Positions 18,073 through 28,470 are shown, counted from the stretch's first letter. The stretch is DNA of 64,000 bases from Ruegeria arenilitoris (GCF_013032445.1 NZ_WQCA01000006.1:62001-126000); one strand, 5' to 3'. Numbers and translations are program-made. Notes: a model not told the origin generated them from the letters alone.

Positions 18073-20625
18073 ATGCGCGACGCTGCCCCCACGACGATCT
18101 ACCTGAAAGACTACACGCCGTTCGGCTATCTGGTGGACAGCGTGCATCTGACCTTTGATCTGGCTGCAAATGCCACCCGTGTCACCTCGCGCATTGCCTT
18201 TCGGCCAAACCCCGAGGCCACGGATCGCACCTTTTTCCTGCACGGCGAAGACCTGATCCTAGTCCGTGCAGTTATTGACGGGGTGGAAATCACACCCGAG
18301 GTCACCGACAAGGGTCTGACAGCAAGCGTCCCCGATGCGCCCTTTGTCTGGGAAGCCGTGGTCGAGATCGACCCTGCCAACAACACCGCGCTTGAGGGAT
18401 TGTATATGTCGAACGGCATGTACTGCACCCAATGCGAGGCCGAAGGGTTCCGCAAGATCACCTATTACCCCGATCGCCCTGACGTGATGTCTACCTTCAC
18501 CGTACGCATCAACGGAGACCTTCCGGTGCTGCTGTCCAACGGCAACCCCACAGGCAAGGGCGAAGGCTGGGCCGAATGGACCGACCCGTGGCCCAAACCC
18601 GCCTACCTGTTTGCTCTGGTAGCGGGTGATCTCATCGCCCATCCCGGTCAGTTCACCACCATGTCTGGCCGCGACGTAGAACTGAACCTCTGGGTGCGCC
18701 CCGGCGACGAGGGCAAATGTACCTTCGGCATGGAGGCGTTGAAGAAATCGATGAAATGGGACGAGGACGTTTATGGACGTGAATACGATCTGGACGTGTT
18801 CAACATCGTTGCCGTCGATGACTTCAACATGGGCGCGATGGAGAACAAGGGGCTGAACATCTTCAACTCTTCTGCCGTTCTAGCCAGCCCTGAAACCTCG
18901 ACCGATGCCAATTTCGAACGGATCGAGGCGATCATCGCGCATGAGTATTTCCACAACTGGACCGGAAACCGCATTACTTGCCGCGACTGGTTCCAGCTGT
19001 GTCTGAAAGAGGGCCTGACAGTCTTCCGCGATGCGCAGTTCACGTCCGACATGCGCTCGGCCCCGGTCAAACGCATTCAAGACGCTATCGACCTGCGTGC
19101 ACGCCAATTCCCCGAGGATAACGGCCCCCTTTCTCACCCTGTCCGGCCTGAGAGTTTTCAGGAAATCAACAATTTCTACACAGCGACAGTGTACGAAAAG
19201 GGTGCCGAGGTCATCGGCATGCTGAAACGGCTGGTCGGGGATGAGGCTTATGCGCAGGCGCTCGACCTCTATTTCGAGCGCCATGATGGGCAGGCCTGCA
19301 CCATCGAGGATTGGCTGAAAGTGTTCGAAGACACGACCGGTCGCGACCTGACGCAATTCAAACGTTGGTACAGCCAGTCGGGCACGCCGCGCGTGGCAAT
19401 AGCCGAGGATTATGAGGATGGAACTTACACACTGACCTTGTCCCAGCGCACCGACCCGACCCCCGGCCAGTCTGAAAAGTTGCCACAGGTCATCCCGGTC
19501 GCGGTCGGTTTGCTGAGTCCCAACGGGGATGAAGTACATGCGACCCAAGTTCTGGAACTGACCGAAGCCGAACAGAGCTTCAAGTTCTCCGGTCTCGCCG
19601 CCAAACCAGTGGCTTCGGTCCTGCGCGATTTCTCGGCTCCGGTCATTCTGGAACACGATCACACCGATGCCGAACGGGCTTTTCTGCTGTCACACGACAC
19701 CGACCCGTTCAACCGCTGGCAGGCCGGGCGTTCGCTGGCACAGGACACGCTGCTGCGCATGATCCGGAACGACAGCGCACCCGGCAACGATTATCTGGAT
19801 GGCATTTTGGCCGTTCTGCGCGACGGCGATCTGGACCCGGCCTATCGCGCACTGATGCTTGGGCTACCCTCGCAGTCTGAACTGGCAGCGGCGTTGTTTG
19901 AAAGCAACGAAACCCCTGACCCGATGGCGATCTGGAGGGCGGTGGAAACCTTGCGGCAGGCAACTGCGCAGCATGTTCAGGACCTGTTGCCGCGTCTGCT
20001 TAGTGAAACCCTGATTGATGCGCCGTTCAGCCCCGATGCCGATCAGGCGGGCAAGCGCGCGCTTGGTGGTGCAGCGCTGCACCTGACGTCTCGGCTGGAT
20101 GGCGGTGCGCGAGCAGCAGAAGATTTCGCTGCAGCGGACAACATGACACTCCAATTGACAGCTTTGTCCTGCCTGCTACGCGCCGGCACAGGCCAGCAGG
20201 AGCTGAGTGCGTTCTACGATCAGTGGCAAAATGATCGGCTGGTGATGGACAAATGGTTCAGCCTGCAGGTGACTACGGCGGCCCCCGAGACCACGGCGAA
20301 GATCACGCAAGCCCTAACAGAGCACGCCGATTTCAACTGGAAGAACCCGAACCGGTTCCGCGCGGTTATGGGGGCTTTGGCAATGAACCACGCCGGTTTC
20401 CATCACGCGGACGGCGAAAGCTACACCTTGCTGGCAGACTGGCTGATCCAACTGGATCCGATCAATCCGCAAACAACGGCGCGGATGTGCACGGCATTCC
20501 AGACATGGAAGCGCTATGACGCCGAGCGTCAGAACCTGATCCGGACCCAGTTGACCCGTATCGCCAACACCCCGGATTTGTCCCGCGACACTACGGAGAT
20601 GGTGACACGTATCCTCGGCGCATGA
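18073..20625 (+). CDS. pepN: Aminopeptidase N (M1 family)
   Basis: PepN is a cytoplasmic zinc aminopeptidase that removes N-terminal residues from peptides in the last stage of protein turnover. With the start at ATG 18,073 the protein has 850 residues. The substrate-anchoring GAMEN motif is at 254-258, the zinc site HEYFH at 290-294, and the third ligand Glu 313 lies in LKEGLT. The start is chosen because [21 protein letters not shown] matches the normal N-terminus of the family, and GAGG lies nearby upstream. In-frame ATGs at 17,971 and 18,001 would add an unrelated extension. It is divergent from glcB and overlaps the next gene by four bases. Confidence 0.95.
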   Translation: MRDAAPTTIYLKDYTPFGYLVDSVHLTFDLAANATRVTSRIAFRPNPEATDRTFFLHGEDLILVRAVIDGVEITPEVTDKGLTASVPDAPFVWEAVVEIDPANNTALEGLYMSNGMYCTQCEAEGFRKITYYPDRPDVMSTFTVRINGDLPVLLSNGNPTGKGEGWAEWTDPWPKPAYLFALVAGDLIAHPGQFTTMSGRDVELNLWVRPGDEGKCTFGMEALKKSMKWDEDVYGREYDLDVFNIVAVDDFNMGAMENKGLNIFNSSAVLASPETSTDANFERIEAIIAHEYFHNWTGNRITCRDWFQLCLKEGLTVFRDAQFTSDMRSAPVKRIQDAIDLRARQFPEDNGPLSHPVRPESFQEINNFYTATVYEKGAEVIGMLKRLVGDEAYAQALDLYFERHDGQACTIEDWLKVFEDTTGRDLTQFKRWYSQSGTPRVAIAEDYEDGTYTLTLSQRTDPTPGQSEKLPQVIPVAVGLLSPNGDEVHATQVLELTEAEQSFKFSGLAAKPVASVLRDFSAPVILEHDHTDAERAFLLSHDTDPFNRWQAGRSLAQDTLLRMIRNDSAPGNDYLDGILAVLRDGDLDPAYRALMLGLPSQSELAAALFESNETPDPMAIWRAVETLRQATAQHVQDLLPRLLSETLIDAPFSPDADQAGKRALGGAALHLTSRLDGGARAAEDFAAADNMTLQLTALSCLLRAGTGQQELSAFYDQWQNDRLVMDKWFSLQVTTAAPETTAKITQALTEHADFNWKNPNRFRAVMGALAMNHAGFHHADGESYTLLADWLIQLDPINPQTTARMCTAFQTWKRYDAERQNLIRTQLTRIANTPDLSRDTTEMVTRILGA

Positions 20626-21050
20626 CCCCGTTCACTTTCACGCGCCAGAATCGAACGCCGCGCACGGTCCTGATCCTGATTTGCGTCTACGCGGCACTTG
20701 CGGCACTGCTGATCTTTTTTGACGCGGCGTGGTGGCTGGTCGGGCTTCTCGGCTTGTCCACCCTGCCCGCCTTGTGGGACGTCGTGCAAGCTACGCGCGC
20801 TGGGATGACATTGGATCACGACCGGATACAGTGGTTCTCGGGCAGTCGCGAGGCCGAGATCGTTCTGTCCGACATCGACTATTTCCGGTTCGACACCCGC
20901 TGGGATTTCTCGGTGCGCATCTCACTGGTCTTAAAGTCCGGCAAGCGGATTCGACTGCCGGATGAGGCTACACCACCCCACAACGAGCTCGAAACCGTCT
21001 TCCAAAACGCCGGTTTCCGGGTCGAGCGGCATCATTTCCGCGTTTTCTGA
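20622..21050 (+). CDS. Hypothetical two-helix membrane protein
   Basis: This 142-residue protein has two adjacent hydrophobic segments (about 16-34 and 36-55). A soluble C-terminal domain follows with alternating short strands (GMTLDHDRIQWFSG, EIVLSDIDYFRFDTRWD, ISLVLKSGKRIRLP). This looks like a bacterial PH-like domain anchored by an N-terminal hairpin, but I do not recognise a named family. The ATG overlaps the pepN stop (ATGA), so it is translated from the pepN message. The layout suggests an inner-membrane protein with a cytoplasmic beta-rich domain. Function unknown. Confidence 0.75.
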   Translation: MTPFTFTRQNRTPRTVLILICVYAALAALLIFFDAAWWLVGLLGLSTLPALWDVVQATRAGMTLDHDRIQWFSGSREAEIVLSDIDYFRFDTRWDFSVRISLVLKSGKRIRLPDEATPPHNELETVFQNAGFRVERHHFRVF

Positions 21051-21181
21051 AACAATGGGCTTTTAAGGGCACCATTCACCCGCCCTCCGCCTGTGCACAG
21101 CGCAAAAAACTTGAATTTGAGATGAATCTCCTTAAAAATCTCAAGCCAGACTAGTTGTTTGTTACGGTTTCGAGTTTTGCC

Positions 21182-22441
21182 ATGTTTCGGTTTTTTAGGG
21201 CACGACAAGCCCGTTCTTCTTTGCCTTCCCGTCAATTCACGCAGGACGTGCGCACTGACGATTGCGCCGCGACGGCTTCAATTCCCGACAAGGGGCAGCT
21301 GAACATTCCGCTTGCAAACACCTGCGCCGGGGACGTGATTGGCCGCGATACCATTGAACAAGGGCGCACATTGGTCAGACAGGACCGTTGGGCCGAATTG
21401 TCCCGACAGATGCGCGTTGCAGACAAGTCCCGTGCGACCGCACCTGATGGAATGCCCGTTGCAGACTTGCTTGCCTTCGGTGCCCGATCAGATGTGGTTC
21501 TGGCAGTGGAACACGCTCTGTCAGACGGGAAAGCTTTGTCCGAATATGACCTGCTGGGCGGAATTTCCGAACTGGAAGACGAAATGCGTGCGCAGCCCAA
21601 TGACCCGATGATCACGCTTGTGGTCGCGCTGGCGCACATTGACCTGGCTTGGGCGTGGCGCGGAACAGCAACGGATGCGACGCTACCTCCGCTACACCGG
21701 TCGCGCTGTGCCGCACACTTTGACCGGGCCTCTGCGCTATTGCCCAAATGCCGCAAAGCCCTGCCTGACAGTCCCGTGGTGGCGGCAGCCAGTTGTGCCC
21801 TGCTGGCCGGTCAGCGAAAAGCCAACATCCGCGTGGCGGATGAATACGAACGATTGATCTCTTTGGACCCACACAATCAACGGCACATGCGTGCAATGGG
21901 CTCGCATCTACTGCCGCGCTGGTTCGGCAGCTATGAAGAGCTTGAGGTTCAGGCCCTGCGCAACGCTGCCCGCACTCAAGACATCTGGGGGGCTGGCGGA
22001 TACACTTGGGTGCAGTTTGACGCAATCGCGCTGGATGAAGAGGCCTGCGCCCGGCTGGACGTCGAGTATTTCTTGGAAGGCCTGCATGACATCCTGCACC
22101 GCCGCCCGGATCAGCAGACAGTCAACATGCTGTCCGCCTATTGCGCCATAACGATCCAGAACGGGTTGGGTCTGAACGACAAGGCCGACTTGGTCCGCTC
22201 GCAGATTCACGAAGCCGCGCATTGGCTGATCCGCGACCACATGACCGAGCTGCATCCCCTGATCTGGGCGCATGCCGCGAGCGGATTCAACAATTCGGTC
22301 CGTATCAACTCGGCCGAACGGTTTGCAGCCCGTGGCCAACGACAAGCCCTGCGCGCCATTGGTGATCTGTTCCGCGAAGAACTGCGCAGCGGTATCGACG
22401 TGACCTTCACGCCGTCTGGCCTGCGCCTGTCCGAGAACTGA
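21182..22441 (+). CDS. Hypothetical helical-repeat protein
   Basis: This 419-residue protein is one I cannot assign to a family. From about residue 110 onward it is almost all helical, with repeated Ala/Leu-rich helix pairs such as MITLVVALAHIDLAWAWRG, HFDRASALLPKC, SPVVAAASCALLAGQR and RVADEYERLISLDPHN. The last resembles the turn of a tetratricopeptide repeat. The first 35 residues are basic and polar with no signal peptide. A conserved-looking C-terminal block HPLIWAHAASGFNNSVRIN follows. I chose ATG 21,182; a TTG nine codons upstream is also in frame. No clear ribosome site is visible. It sits between the pepN unit and gatB with its own leader of about 130 bases. Confidence 0.7.
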   Translation: MFRFFRARQARSSLPSRQFTQDVRTDDCAATASIPDKGQLNIPLANTCAGDVIGRDTIEQGRTLVRQDRWAELSRQMRVADKSRATAPDGMPVADLLAFGARSDVVLAVEHALSDGKALSEYDLLGGISELEDEMRAQPNDPMITLVVALAHIDLAWAWRGTATDATLPPLHRSRCAAHFDRASALLPKCRKALPDSPVVAAASCALLAGQRKANIRVADEYERLISLDPHNQRHMRAMGSHLLPRWFGSYEELEVQALRNAARTQDIWGAGGYTWVQFDAIALDEEACARLDVEYFLEGLHDILHRRPDQQTVNMLSAYCAITIQNGLGLNDKADLVRSQIHEAAHWLIRDHMTELHPLIWAHAASGFNNSVRINSAERFAARGQRQALRAIGDLFREELRSGIDVTFTPSGLRLSEN

Positions 22442-22511
22442 TTCCCCCTTGCCCCTCGCCCCAGCCGGGCCTAATACGCAGGCTTAGACTTCTGCGGAAA
22501 TGAGGCGCGCC

Positions 22512-24023
22512 ATGCTCGACCTGACATACGAAATGCCCAAACCCAAAACCATTGCCGGGGCCAAGCACGACTGGGAACTGGTGATCGGGATGGAGGTGCA
22601 CGCTCAGGTCTCGTCCAACGCCAAGCTGTTCTCGGGCGCATCGACCCAATTCGGGGCCGAGCCGAACTCGAACGTGGCCTTTGTGGACGCGGCGATGCCG
22701 GGGATGCTGCCGGTCATCAACGAATATTGCGTGGAACAGGCGGTGCGCACCGGGCTGGGCCTGAAGGCGGATATCAACCTGAAGTCGGCCTTCGACCGCA
22801 AGAACTATTTCTACCCTGACCTGCCGCAGGGCTATCAGATCTCCCAGCTGTACCACCCCATCGTGGGCGAAGGCGAAGTGCTGGTCGAGATGGGCGATGG
22901 CACCGCGCGCATGGTCCGCATCGAACGCATCCACATGGAGCAGGATGCCGGTAAGTCGATCCACGACATGGACCCGCATATGTCCTTTGTCGACCTGAAC
23001 CGAACCGGCGTTTGTCTGATGGAGATCGTCAGCCGCCCCGACATCCGCGGTCCCGAAGAAGCCGCCGCCTATATCGCCAAGCTGCGTCAGATCATGCGCT
23101 ATCTCGGTACATGCGACGGCAATATGCAGAACGGCAACTTGCGGGCGGACGTGAACGTTTCGATCTGCCTGCCCGGTGCCTATGAGAAGTATCAGGAGAC
23201 GCAGGACTTCTCGCATTTGGGCACGCGGTGTGAGATCAAGAACATGAACTCGATGCGCTTTATTCAGCAAGCGATCGAAGTCGAAGCCCGCCGTCAGATC
23301 GCCATCGTCGAAGGTGGCGGTAAGGTCAATCAGGAAACACGCCTGTACGATCCGGACAAGGGTGAGACACGCTCGATGCGATCCAAGGAAGAAGCGCATG
23401 ATTATCGCTATTTCCCCGACCCCGACCTGCTACCGCTGGAGATTGAGCAGGCATGGGTCGATGACATCGCTGCCAAGCTGCCCGAACTGCCTGACGACAA
23501 AAAGGCGCGGTTCATCAGCGAATTCGGCCTGACCGATTATGACGCCTCGGTCCTGACTGCCGAGGTGGAATCAGCTGCTTATTTTGAAGAGGTCGCAAAG
23601 GGCCGAAACGGCAAACTGGCCGCCAACTGGGTGATCAACGAGTTGTTCGGTCGGTTGAAGAAAGAAGACCACGATATCACCGAGTCGCCGGTCTCACCTT
23701 CGCAGCTAGGCGTAATTATCGACCTGATCTCCTCTGACGCCATCTCGGGCAAGATCGCCAAAGATCTGTTTGAAATCGTCTATACCGAAGGCGGCGACCC
23801 GGCGCAGATCGTCGAAGAACGCGGCATGAAGCAGGTCACCGACACCGGCGCCATCGAAGCTGCTTTGGACGAGATCATCGCCGCCAACCCGGCGCAGGTC
23901 GAAAAGGCCAAGGTGAACCCGAAGCTGGCGGGCTGGTTCGTCGGTCAGGTGATGAAAGCCACCGGCGGCAAGGCCAACCCGAAGGCTGTAAACGAACTGG
24001 TCAGCCAAAAGCTGGGCTCATAG
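22512..24023 (+). CDS. gatB: Aspartyl/glutamyl-tRNA amidotransferase subunit B
   Basis: GatB is the subunit of GatCAB that phosphorylates and amidates Glu-tRNA(Gln) and Asp-tRNA(Asn). This bacterium would need it if it lacks glutaminyl- or asparaginyl-tRNA synthetase. The 503-residue protein shows the family N-terminus [84 protein letters not shown] and [18 protein letters not shown]. The C-terminal YqeY-like tail has [21 protein letters not shown]. The start at 22,512 follows GAGG eight bases upstream; an ATG four codons earlier is also in frame. gatA and gatC are elsewhere. A strong terminator follows. Confidence 0.97.
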   Translation: MLDLTYEMPKPKTIAGAKHDWELVIGMEVHAQVSSNAKLFSGASTQFGAEPNSNVAFVDAAMPGMLPVINEYCVEQAVRTGLGLKADINLKSAFDRKNYFYPDLPQGYQISQLYHPIVGEGEVLVEMGDGTARMVRIERIHMEQDAGKSIHDMDPHMSFVDLNRTGVCLMEIVSRPDIRGPEEAAAYIAKLRQIMRYLGTCDGNMQNGNLRADVNVSICLPGAYEKYQETQDFSHLGTRCEIKNMNSMRFIQQAIEVEARRQIAIVEGGGKVNQETRLYDPDKGETRSMRSKEEAHDYRYFPDPDLLPLEIEQAWVDDIAAKLPELPDDKKARFISEFGLTDYDASVLTAEVESAAYFEEVAKGRNGKLAANWVINELFGRLKKEDHDITESPVSPSQLGVIIDLISSDAISGKIAKDLFEIVYTEGGDPAQIVEERGMKQVTDTGAIEAALDEIIAANPAQVEKAKVNPKLAGWFVGQVMKATGGKANPKAVNELVSQKLGS

Positions 24024-24047
24024 TCCGATCAGAGCAAGAATTGCTAG

Positions 24048-24079
24048 CGGCGGGGTTTGCGCAAAACCCCGCCGTTTTT
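24048..24079 (+). terminator. Rho-independent terminator after gatB
   Basis: An 11-bp stem CGGCGGGGTTT / AAACCCCGCCG (24,048-24,058 with 24,064-24,074) closes a five-base loop and is followed by TTTTTCTTTT. It lies 24 bases past the gatB stop and is the clearest terminator in the window. Confidence 0.93.
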
Positions 24080-24165
24080 CTTTTCCCGCGCTTTCGGCGC
24101 AATGATGACTTTCCCAAAATCACCAGCATGTTAGATTGCCGGGAACCGACACCCAGGAAGGTCCG

Positions 24166-24570
24166 ATGCAGCGCTACGAATACAAAGTTGTCCCCGCCCC
24201 GCAAAAAGGCATCAAAGCCAAGGGCGAGAAAACCGCAGAAGGCCGGTTTGCCGTATCGATCGAACAGGTGCTGAACCAGATGGCTCAGGACGGCTGGGAA
24301 TACCAGCGCGCCGAACTGCTGCCCAGCGAGGAACGCGCGGGCCTGACCAGCTCGACCGTGAACTGGCGCAATGTTCTGGTTTTCCGGCGGCCGGCTGAGG
24401 TGGATGAAGCATTGAATATTGCGGAAACAACTACGGAGGCAGCTCAGGCGCGCCCGGTCCCAGGGCCCGATGCCGTTATCGCACCCGCCCCTATCGCGGA
24501 AGAGGCGAAAGACCCGCCCATGTCGCTGAAAGGGGCAGAAGTCGAAAAACCTGACACGCGTTCGGAATAA
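24166..24570 (+). CDS. DUF4177 domain protein
   Basis: This 134-residue cytoplasmic protein starts MQRYEYKVVPAPQKG and continues to DGWEYQRAELLPSEERAGLTSSTVNWRNVLVFRRP. This is the DUF4177 pattern of a small beta-alpha-beta domain found in many bacteria without known function. The C-terminal 50 residues are low-complexity, rich in Ala, Pro and Glu, and probably disordered. AGGAAGG lies just upstream of ATG 24,166. A 7-bp hairpin (24,571-24,588) directly follows the stop but has no T-run. Confidence 0.85.
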   Translation: MQRYEYKVVPAPQKGIKAKGEKTAEGRFAVSIEQVLNQMAQDGWEYQRAELLPSEERAGLTSSTVNWRNVLVFRRPAEVDEALNIAETTTEAAQARPVPGPDAVIAPAPIAEEAKDPPMSLKGAEVEKPDTRSE

Positions 24571-24725
24571 GCGGCCAATACTGGCCGCCAATACGCGCAT
24601 AACCCGTCATTCCAAAGCACCAGAAATGCGCATGACCTAAGACAGCTTCCGAACCAGAAAGTTGCGGCGACTGCTCGGAGGACAACAGAAGTTATTACCT
24701 TCGCTCAGTAGGCGCACCGAGGCGC

Positions 24726-24980
24726 CTAAACCCCGATATCCAGCGCCAACGCATGGATGCGCGGCACGATGTCGCCCAGCGCCTTGTGCACAGCGCGGTG
24801 ACGGGCGACTCGGGACTGGCCTTCAAACGCTTTGGCGCGGATGCGGACGTTAAAGTGGCTCTCGCCCCCGTCCTGATAGCCCGCGTGGCCACGGTGGCTT
24901 TCGCTGTCATCGACAACCTCAAGCTCGCGCGGATCAAAGGCAGCCTGCAGGCAGGTTCGGATTTCGTCTGTTACGCTCAT
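24726..24980 (-). CDS. bolA: BolA family protein
   Basis: BolA proteins act with monothiol glutaredoxins in iron-sulfur cluster handling, and in some bacteria affect cell shape and envelope genes. The 84-residue chain has the class II KH-like fold. It carries the DDSESHRGHAGY loop with a candidate cluster-ligand His, the ESHFNVRI strand, and the FEGQSRVARHRAVHKAL helix with the invariant His (RHRAVH). The start at 24,980 (MSVTDEIRTCL) matches family length; an in-frame ATG six codons upstream exists. It is divergent from the J-domain gene, a neighbour pairing I remember from many alphaproteobacteria. A small hairpin overlaps its stop. Confidence 0.93.
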   Translation of the reverse strand: MSVTDEIRTCLQAAFDPRELEVVDDSESHRGHAGYQDGGESHFNVRIRAKAFEGQSRVARHRAVHKALGDIVPRIHALALDIGV

Positions 24981-25087
24981 TTTTTCGCTCAACGGCAAAA
25001 TTTTTGCCGTCCCCCTCTTCTACTTTCGGCTGCTTAGATTAAACTGCTGCCTCCGAGTCGAGAAGATGCGTTCTTAAGGATCACAGC

Positions 25088-25714
25088 ATGACGAAATCAG
25101 ACCCTTTCGGATTCGATATGTCCGTCTCCAGCGCCAAGAAAAAGAACCCGCGCGGGCGTCGGGGGATGTCGGGCGCGTCTGAAACCTCGGTCCGAATCTG
25201 TGACCATGAGGGCTGTAACGAGCCGGGCAAGTTCCGCGCACCGAAAGCGCCGGATGTTCTGGATGATTTCTTCTGGTTCTGCCAGCAGCACGTGCGCGAA
25301 TATAACCAGAAGTGGAACTTCTTTGACGGCACGACCGAGGCCGAGTTGAACGCACAGCGCTCCAAGGACAAAGTGTGGGAGCGTGAAACCAAACCCATGG
25401 GTGACCCCGAGGCCCGCGCGTGGGCGCGTCTGGGCATTGAGGACCCGCATCAGGTTCTGGGCGCAAACAGCACGCAGAACAAGGGCCGCACCTCGGGCGG
25501 CGGAGGTCGTCGTCTACCCCCCACCGAACGCCGCGCGATCGAGATTCTTGAGGCCAACGACAGTTGGACCAAAGCCGAGGTTCGTAAGGCCTACAAGAAA
25601 CTGATCAAGGTGCTGCACCCGGACATGAACGGCGGCGACCGCTCGCAGGAAGAACAGCTGCAAGAGGTTGTTTGGGCCTGGGATCAGATCAAGGACAGTC
25701 GGAACTTTAAGTAA
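25088..25714 (+). CDS. J-domain (DnaJ-like) protein with N-terminal Cys/His motif
   Basis: This 208-residue protein ends in a J domain (about 146-205) with the invariant HPD at 177-179, so it should stimulate the ATPase of an Hsp70 (DnaK) partner. It lacks the Gly/Phe region and the Cys-rich zinc domain of DnaJ itself. The N-terminal half has Cys 38, Cys 43, Cys 65 and His 68 (CDHEGCNEPGKFRAP and FWFCQQH), spaced like a small zinc site. AAGGA lies seven bases before ATG 25,088. bolA lies on one side, and cobS and cobT lie downstream. I recall this order in other alphaproteobacteria, where two genes do not normally intervene as they do here. Confidence 0.9.
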   Translation: MTKSDPFGFDMSVSSAKKKNPRGRRGMSGASETSVRICDHEGCNEPGKFRAPKAPDVLDDFFWFCQQHVREYNQKWNFFDGTTEAELNAQRSKDKVWERETKPMGDPEARAWARLGIEDPHQVLGANSTQNKGRTSGGGGRRLPPTERRAIEILEANDSWTKAEVRKAYKKLIKVLHPDMNGGDRSQEEQLQEVVWAWDQIKDSRNFK

Positions 25715-25800
25715 ATCTGGCAAGCCTCTACGCAACAAAACGGATTTTGTACCGTGCGGGGTGAAACAAGCGGTATCGCCCCCCTTTGGATGCGAAAGCC

Positions 25801-26577
25801 ATGGCACGCAAACGGCAAAAACCGCTGAAGGCAAAGATACCGCCGGATCATCCGTTTTCTGACATCATCAGCGATGCGTACAGGCTTTTTGCCTATACGA
25901 AACCGACCAATATCGAAGTCTGTGAAGGCTGCTGCATGGAAGCGGATATCGAGGCCGACTTTTTCATCCCGTCGATTTCCGAACTTCCTCTTCACTACTT
26001 GCAGGACTGGTTTTTCGCCGCGTATGATCCGAAGGGCATTTCCAAGGCGACATGGGGTTACCTCCTGCCGCGGATACTCGAAGTTTTGGCCGTGGACGAA
26101 GACCTTGCCAGCGTCGGGCTGGAGGTCAGCTTAAACCGGTTTGAAACCGGCAACCCGAACAATTGGTCCCACGATGAATGGCAGGTTTTGGATCGGTTTC
26201 AGCGTGCCTATCTCAAACGCGAGATTGAGCGAGACAATTGCTATCTCGACGACACTGTTTGCATGTTTGGTCTGGCCGGTTGGCCCGTAGAGACGCTGTT
26301 CGAACAGGTTGCCGAGACACCGGACGCAGTATTGGTACAGCGTTTTTGGCACGACTGGTGCGCAAGTTGCATTCCGGGTCGCGAATCCGTCTGGATCACT
26401 GCGTTTTGGGAAAGCCCGGGTAATTCGAAAGCCTTTGCGTTCTATACATCCAAAGCGTTGTACGACAGGGTCACCCGCGTAGCGTTTGGCGAAAACACCC
26501 CGAAGGACCTGTCAGAGAAGGCATTGGCTGTGGCCAGCGTTATAGAAAACAACGTCGACTGGACCACGGAACAGTAA
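25801..26577 (+). CDS. Hypothetical protein with CxxCC motif
   Basis: This 258-residue soluble protein is one I do not recognise. After a basic N-terminus (RKRQKPLKAK) it has DYxRLF-like DAYRLFAYTKP, a CEGCCMEADIE motif, PLHYLQDWFFAAYDP, a hydrophobic helix GYLLPRILEVLAVDEDLA and NNWSHDEWQVLDRFQRAYL. There is no signal peptide or membrane segment. Aromatic residues, especially Trp, are frequent. The start could be ATG 25,801 or a TTG five codons upstream; neither has a strong ribosome site. It is slightly poorer in G+C than its neighbours. It stands between the J-domain gene and cobS, so it may be a later insertion. Function unknown. Confidence 0.7.
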   Translation: MARKRQKPLKAKIPPDHPFSDIISDAYRLFAYTKPTNIEVCEGCCMEADIEADFFIPSISELPLHYLQDWFFAAYDPKGISKATWGYLLPRILEVLAVDEDLASVGLEVSLNRFETGNPNNWSHDEWQVLDRFQRAYLKREIERDNCYLDDTVCMFGLAGWPVETLFEQVAETPDAVLVQRFWHDWCASCIPGRESVWITAFWESPGNSKAFAFYTSKALYDRVTRVAFGENTPKDLSEKALAVASVIENNVDWTTEQ

Positions 26578-26693
26578 GCTCGGCACTTTAGCCCCCCCTC
26601 TGTACCGTCCTCACCTTGTTACAAACCCTTGTTACGGCCTCTCTCATGGGCCGATGTGGCGGCCCATATCGGAACCGTACCTGACCTGCCCCA

Positions 26694-27311
26694 ATGGAAC
26701 GTGATATGGAACATCTCATTTCCCTCGTGCATGCGATTTCTCTTCCGATTGCTATCGTTTCGGCCCTGTTGCTGAGCGGATACCTCGCCCTGAACCTGCG
26801 CCTACCGCATCTGGGTCTGTGGCCCAGCGCCAGCGGCTGGCGGCATCACACGGCCTTTGGTCTGTTTCGGCTATTTTGCGGAGCCACTGTTGTTTTTGCC
26901 TTGTCCGAGGTCTGGATGAATGGCTGGGGTCACTGGCTGCGGTATGTGATCGGCGTGCCGGTTATGCTGCTGTCTTTCGGGATCACGCTGTGGGGCTATC
27001 GCTTTCTGGGTCTCGACAACACCTATTGCGAAAGCGACGGGTTGGTGACCGGCGGGATGTATGCCTATTCGCGCAATCCGCAATATGTGACCTCGGTGCT
27101 GGCTACGGTTGGACTGGGTGTCGCCAGTGGATCGTGGATGACGTTGGGTTTGGCGGCGACGCTGTTCGTAATCTACTTCCTTTTCGTTCTGAACGAGGAA
27201 CGTTGGCTACTTCAGGGTTATGGGCAAGCATTCCGGGATTACATGCAATCCACCCCACGCTTTGTCGACGAACGCAGCCTGATCCGGGTGCGGGACGCGA
27301 TTCTCGACTGA
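26694..27311 (+). CDS. Membrane methyltransferase, isoprenylcysteine carboxyl/phospholipid methyltransferase family
   Basis: This 205-residue integral membrane protein has about five hydrophobic segments. A SAM-binding core of the PEMT/ICMT type carries [18 protein letters not shown] (about 123-140) and a C-terminal [26 protein letters not shown]. It is larger than the relative at 9,048 and has a different N-terminal half, so the two are not recent duplicates. Starts at 26,694 and 26,706 are both possible; GGAA six bases upstream favours the second slightly. The substrate is unknown; membrane lipid or an isoprenoid quinone-like acceptor is plausible. It lies just upstream of cobS on the same strand. 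Confidence 0.82.
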   Translation: MERDMEHLISLVHAISLPIAIVSALLLSGYLALNLRLPHLGLWPSASGWRHHTAFGLFRLFCGATVVFALSEVWMNGWGHWLRYVIGVPVMLLSFGITLWGYRFLGLDNTYCESDGLVTGGMYAYSRNPQYVTSVLATVGLGVASGSWMTLGLAATLFVIYFLFVLNEERWLLQGYGQAFRDYMQSTPRFVDERSLIRVRDAILD

Positions 27312-27456
27312 TCAAAGCGCACCGATAAGGCCAGTTTCAAAGAAAGATTTGCCTAAGCCGCGGCACGCGCGGCTTTCCCTTGCCCTTGCCCGCAATATGT
27401 TGCACCACACACGGGTTCAAACCCGGCGAGCGGGGCAAAGGATAAGGACAAGGCGC

Positions 27457-28443
27457 ATGGCTGACGGATCGATCGACATCAACGCAAAACCCACCGAAGA
27501 TATCTCGGTTCGGGACGTGTTCGGTATTGATACCGATATGGCAGTCAAAGGCTTTGCTGACCGCAGCGACCGTGTTCCTGCGATCGACCCGACCTATAAG
27601 TTCGACCCCGAGACCACATTGGCGATTCTCGCAGGATTTTCGCACAACCGCCGCGTGATGATCCAAGGCTATCACGGTACGGGTAAATCGACCCATATCG
27701 AACAGGTGGCCGCGCGCCTGAACTGGCCCGCAGTGCGCGTGAACCTCGACAGCCACATCAGCCGGATCGACCTGATCGGTAAGGACGCCATCAAACTGCG
27801 CGACGGCAAACAGGTCACCGAGTTCCATGAAGGCATCCTGCCCTGGGCTCTGCGTAATCCCGTCGCCATCGTGTTCGACGAATACGACGCTGGCCGCGCC
27901 GACGTTATGTTCGTGATCCAGCGTGTGCTGGAACATGACGGCAAACTGACCCTGCTGGACCAGAACGAGATCATCACACCGAACCCGAATTTCCGCCTGT
28001 TCGCTACCGCCAACACCGTAGGTCTGGGCGATACGACCGGCCTCTATCACGGCACCCAGCAGATCAACCAGGCACAGATGGACCGCTGGTCGCTGGTGTC
28101 GACGCTGAACTACCTTAGCCATGACGCCGAGACTATGATCGTCCTGTCGAAAGCACCGCATTACAACACCGCCGAAGGTCGCAAGAAAGTCAGCCAGATG
28201 GTGACAGTCGCCGACCTGACCCGGACCGCCTTCATGAACGGCGACCTGTCCACGGTGATGAGCCCCCGGACCGTGATCAACTGGGCCCAAAATGCCGAGA
28301 TTTTCCGCGACGTGGGCTATGCCTTCCGCCTGTCCTTCCTGAACAAATGTGACGAGCTGGAGCGCCAGACGGTGGCCGAGTTCTATCAGCGTTGCTTTGA
28401 CGAAGAGCTGCCGGAAAGCGCGGCGAGTGTCAGCTTGGGTTAA
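27457..28443 (+). CDS. cobS: Cobaltochelatase subunit CobS
   Basis: CobS is the AAA+ ATPase of the aerobic cobaltochelatase CobNST, which inserts Co2+ into hydrogenobyrinic acid a,c-diamide in vitamin B12 synthesis. The 328-residue protein has Walker [10 protein letters not shown] (71-79), Walker [11 protein letters not shown] (137-146), [11 protein letters not shown] as sensor 1 and [12 protein letters not shown] near the end. ATG 27,457 (MADGSIDIN) is preceded by AAGG; the frame extends 36 codons upstream without family resemblance. CobT, its partner, is normally the next gene but here lies 1.3 kb away behind an opposite-strand cassette. CobN is not in the window. No B12 riboswitch is visible upstream. 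Confidence 0.96.
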   Translation: MADGSIDINAKPTEDISVRDVFGIDTDMAVKGFADRSDRVPAIDPTYKFDPETTLAILAGFSHNRRVMIQGYHGTGKSTHIEQVAARLNWPAVRVNLDSHISRIDLIGKDAIKLRDGKQVTEFHEGILPWALRNPVAIVFDEYDAGRADVMFVIQRVLEHDGKLTLLDQNEIITPNPNFRLFATANTVGLGDTTGLYHGTQQINQAQMDRWSLVSTLNYLSHDAETMIVLSKAPHYNTAEGRKKVSQMVTVADLTRTAFMNGDLSTVMSPRTVINWAQNAEIFRDVGYAFRLSFLNKCDELERQTVAEFYQRCFDEELPESAASVSLG

Positions 28444-28470
28444 CAGTTGCTCTGATCATCCCAGCGCAGG

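Noticed and set aside
17869..18243. N-terminal extension of malate synthase G
   Set aside because: The frame is open for 125 codons upstream, but the product would overlap the pepN start region and does not resemble the family. The GGAGAG site supports the shorter start.
24571..24588. Terminator after the DUF4177 gene
   Set aside because: The 7-bp hairpin is perfect but is not followed by a T-run, so it does not qualify as an intrinsic terminator.
27400..27440. tRNA-like T-arm or B12 riboswitch upstream of cobS
   Set aside because: CGGGTTCAAACCCG resembles a T-arm by chance, but there is no acceptor, D or anticodon arm. The conserved B12-box elements are absent.
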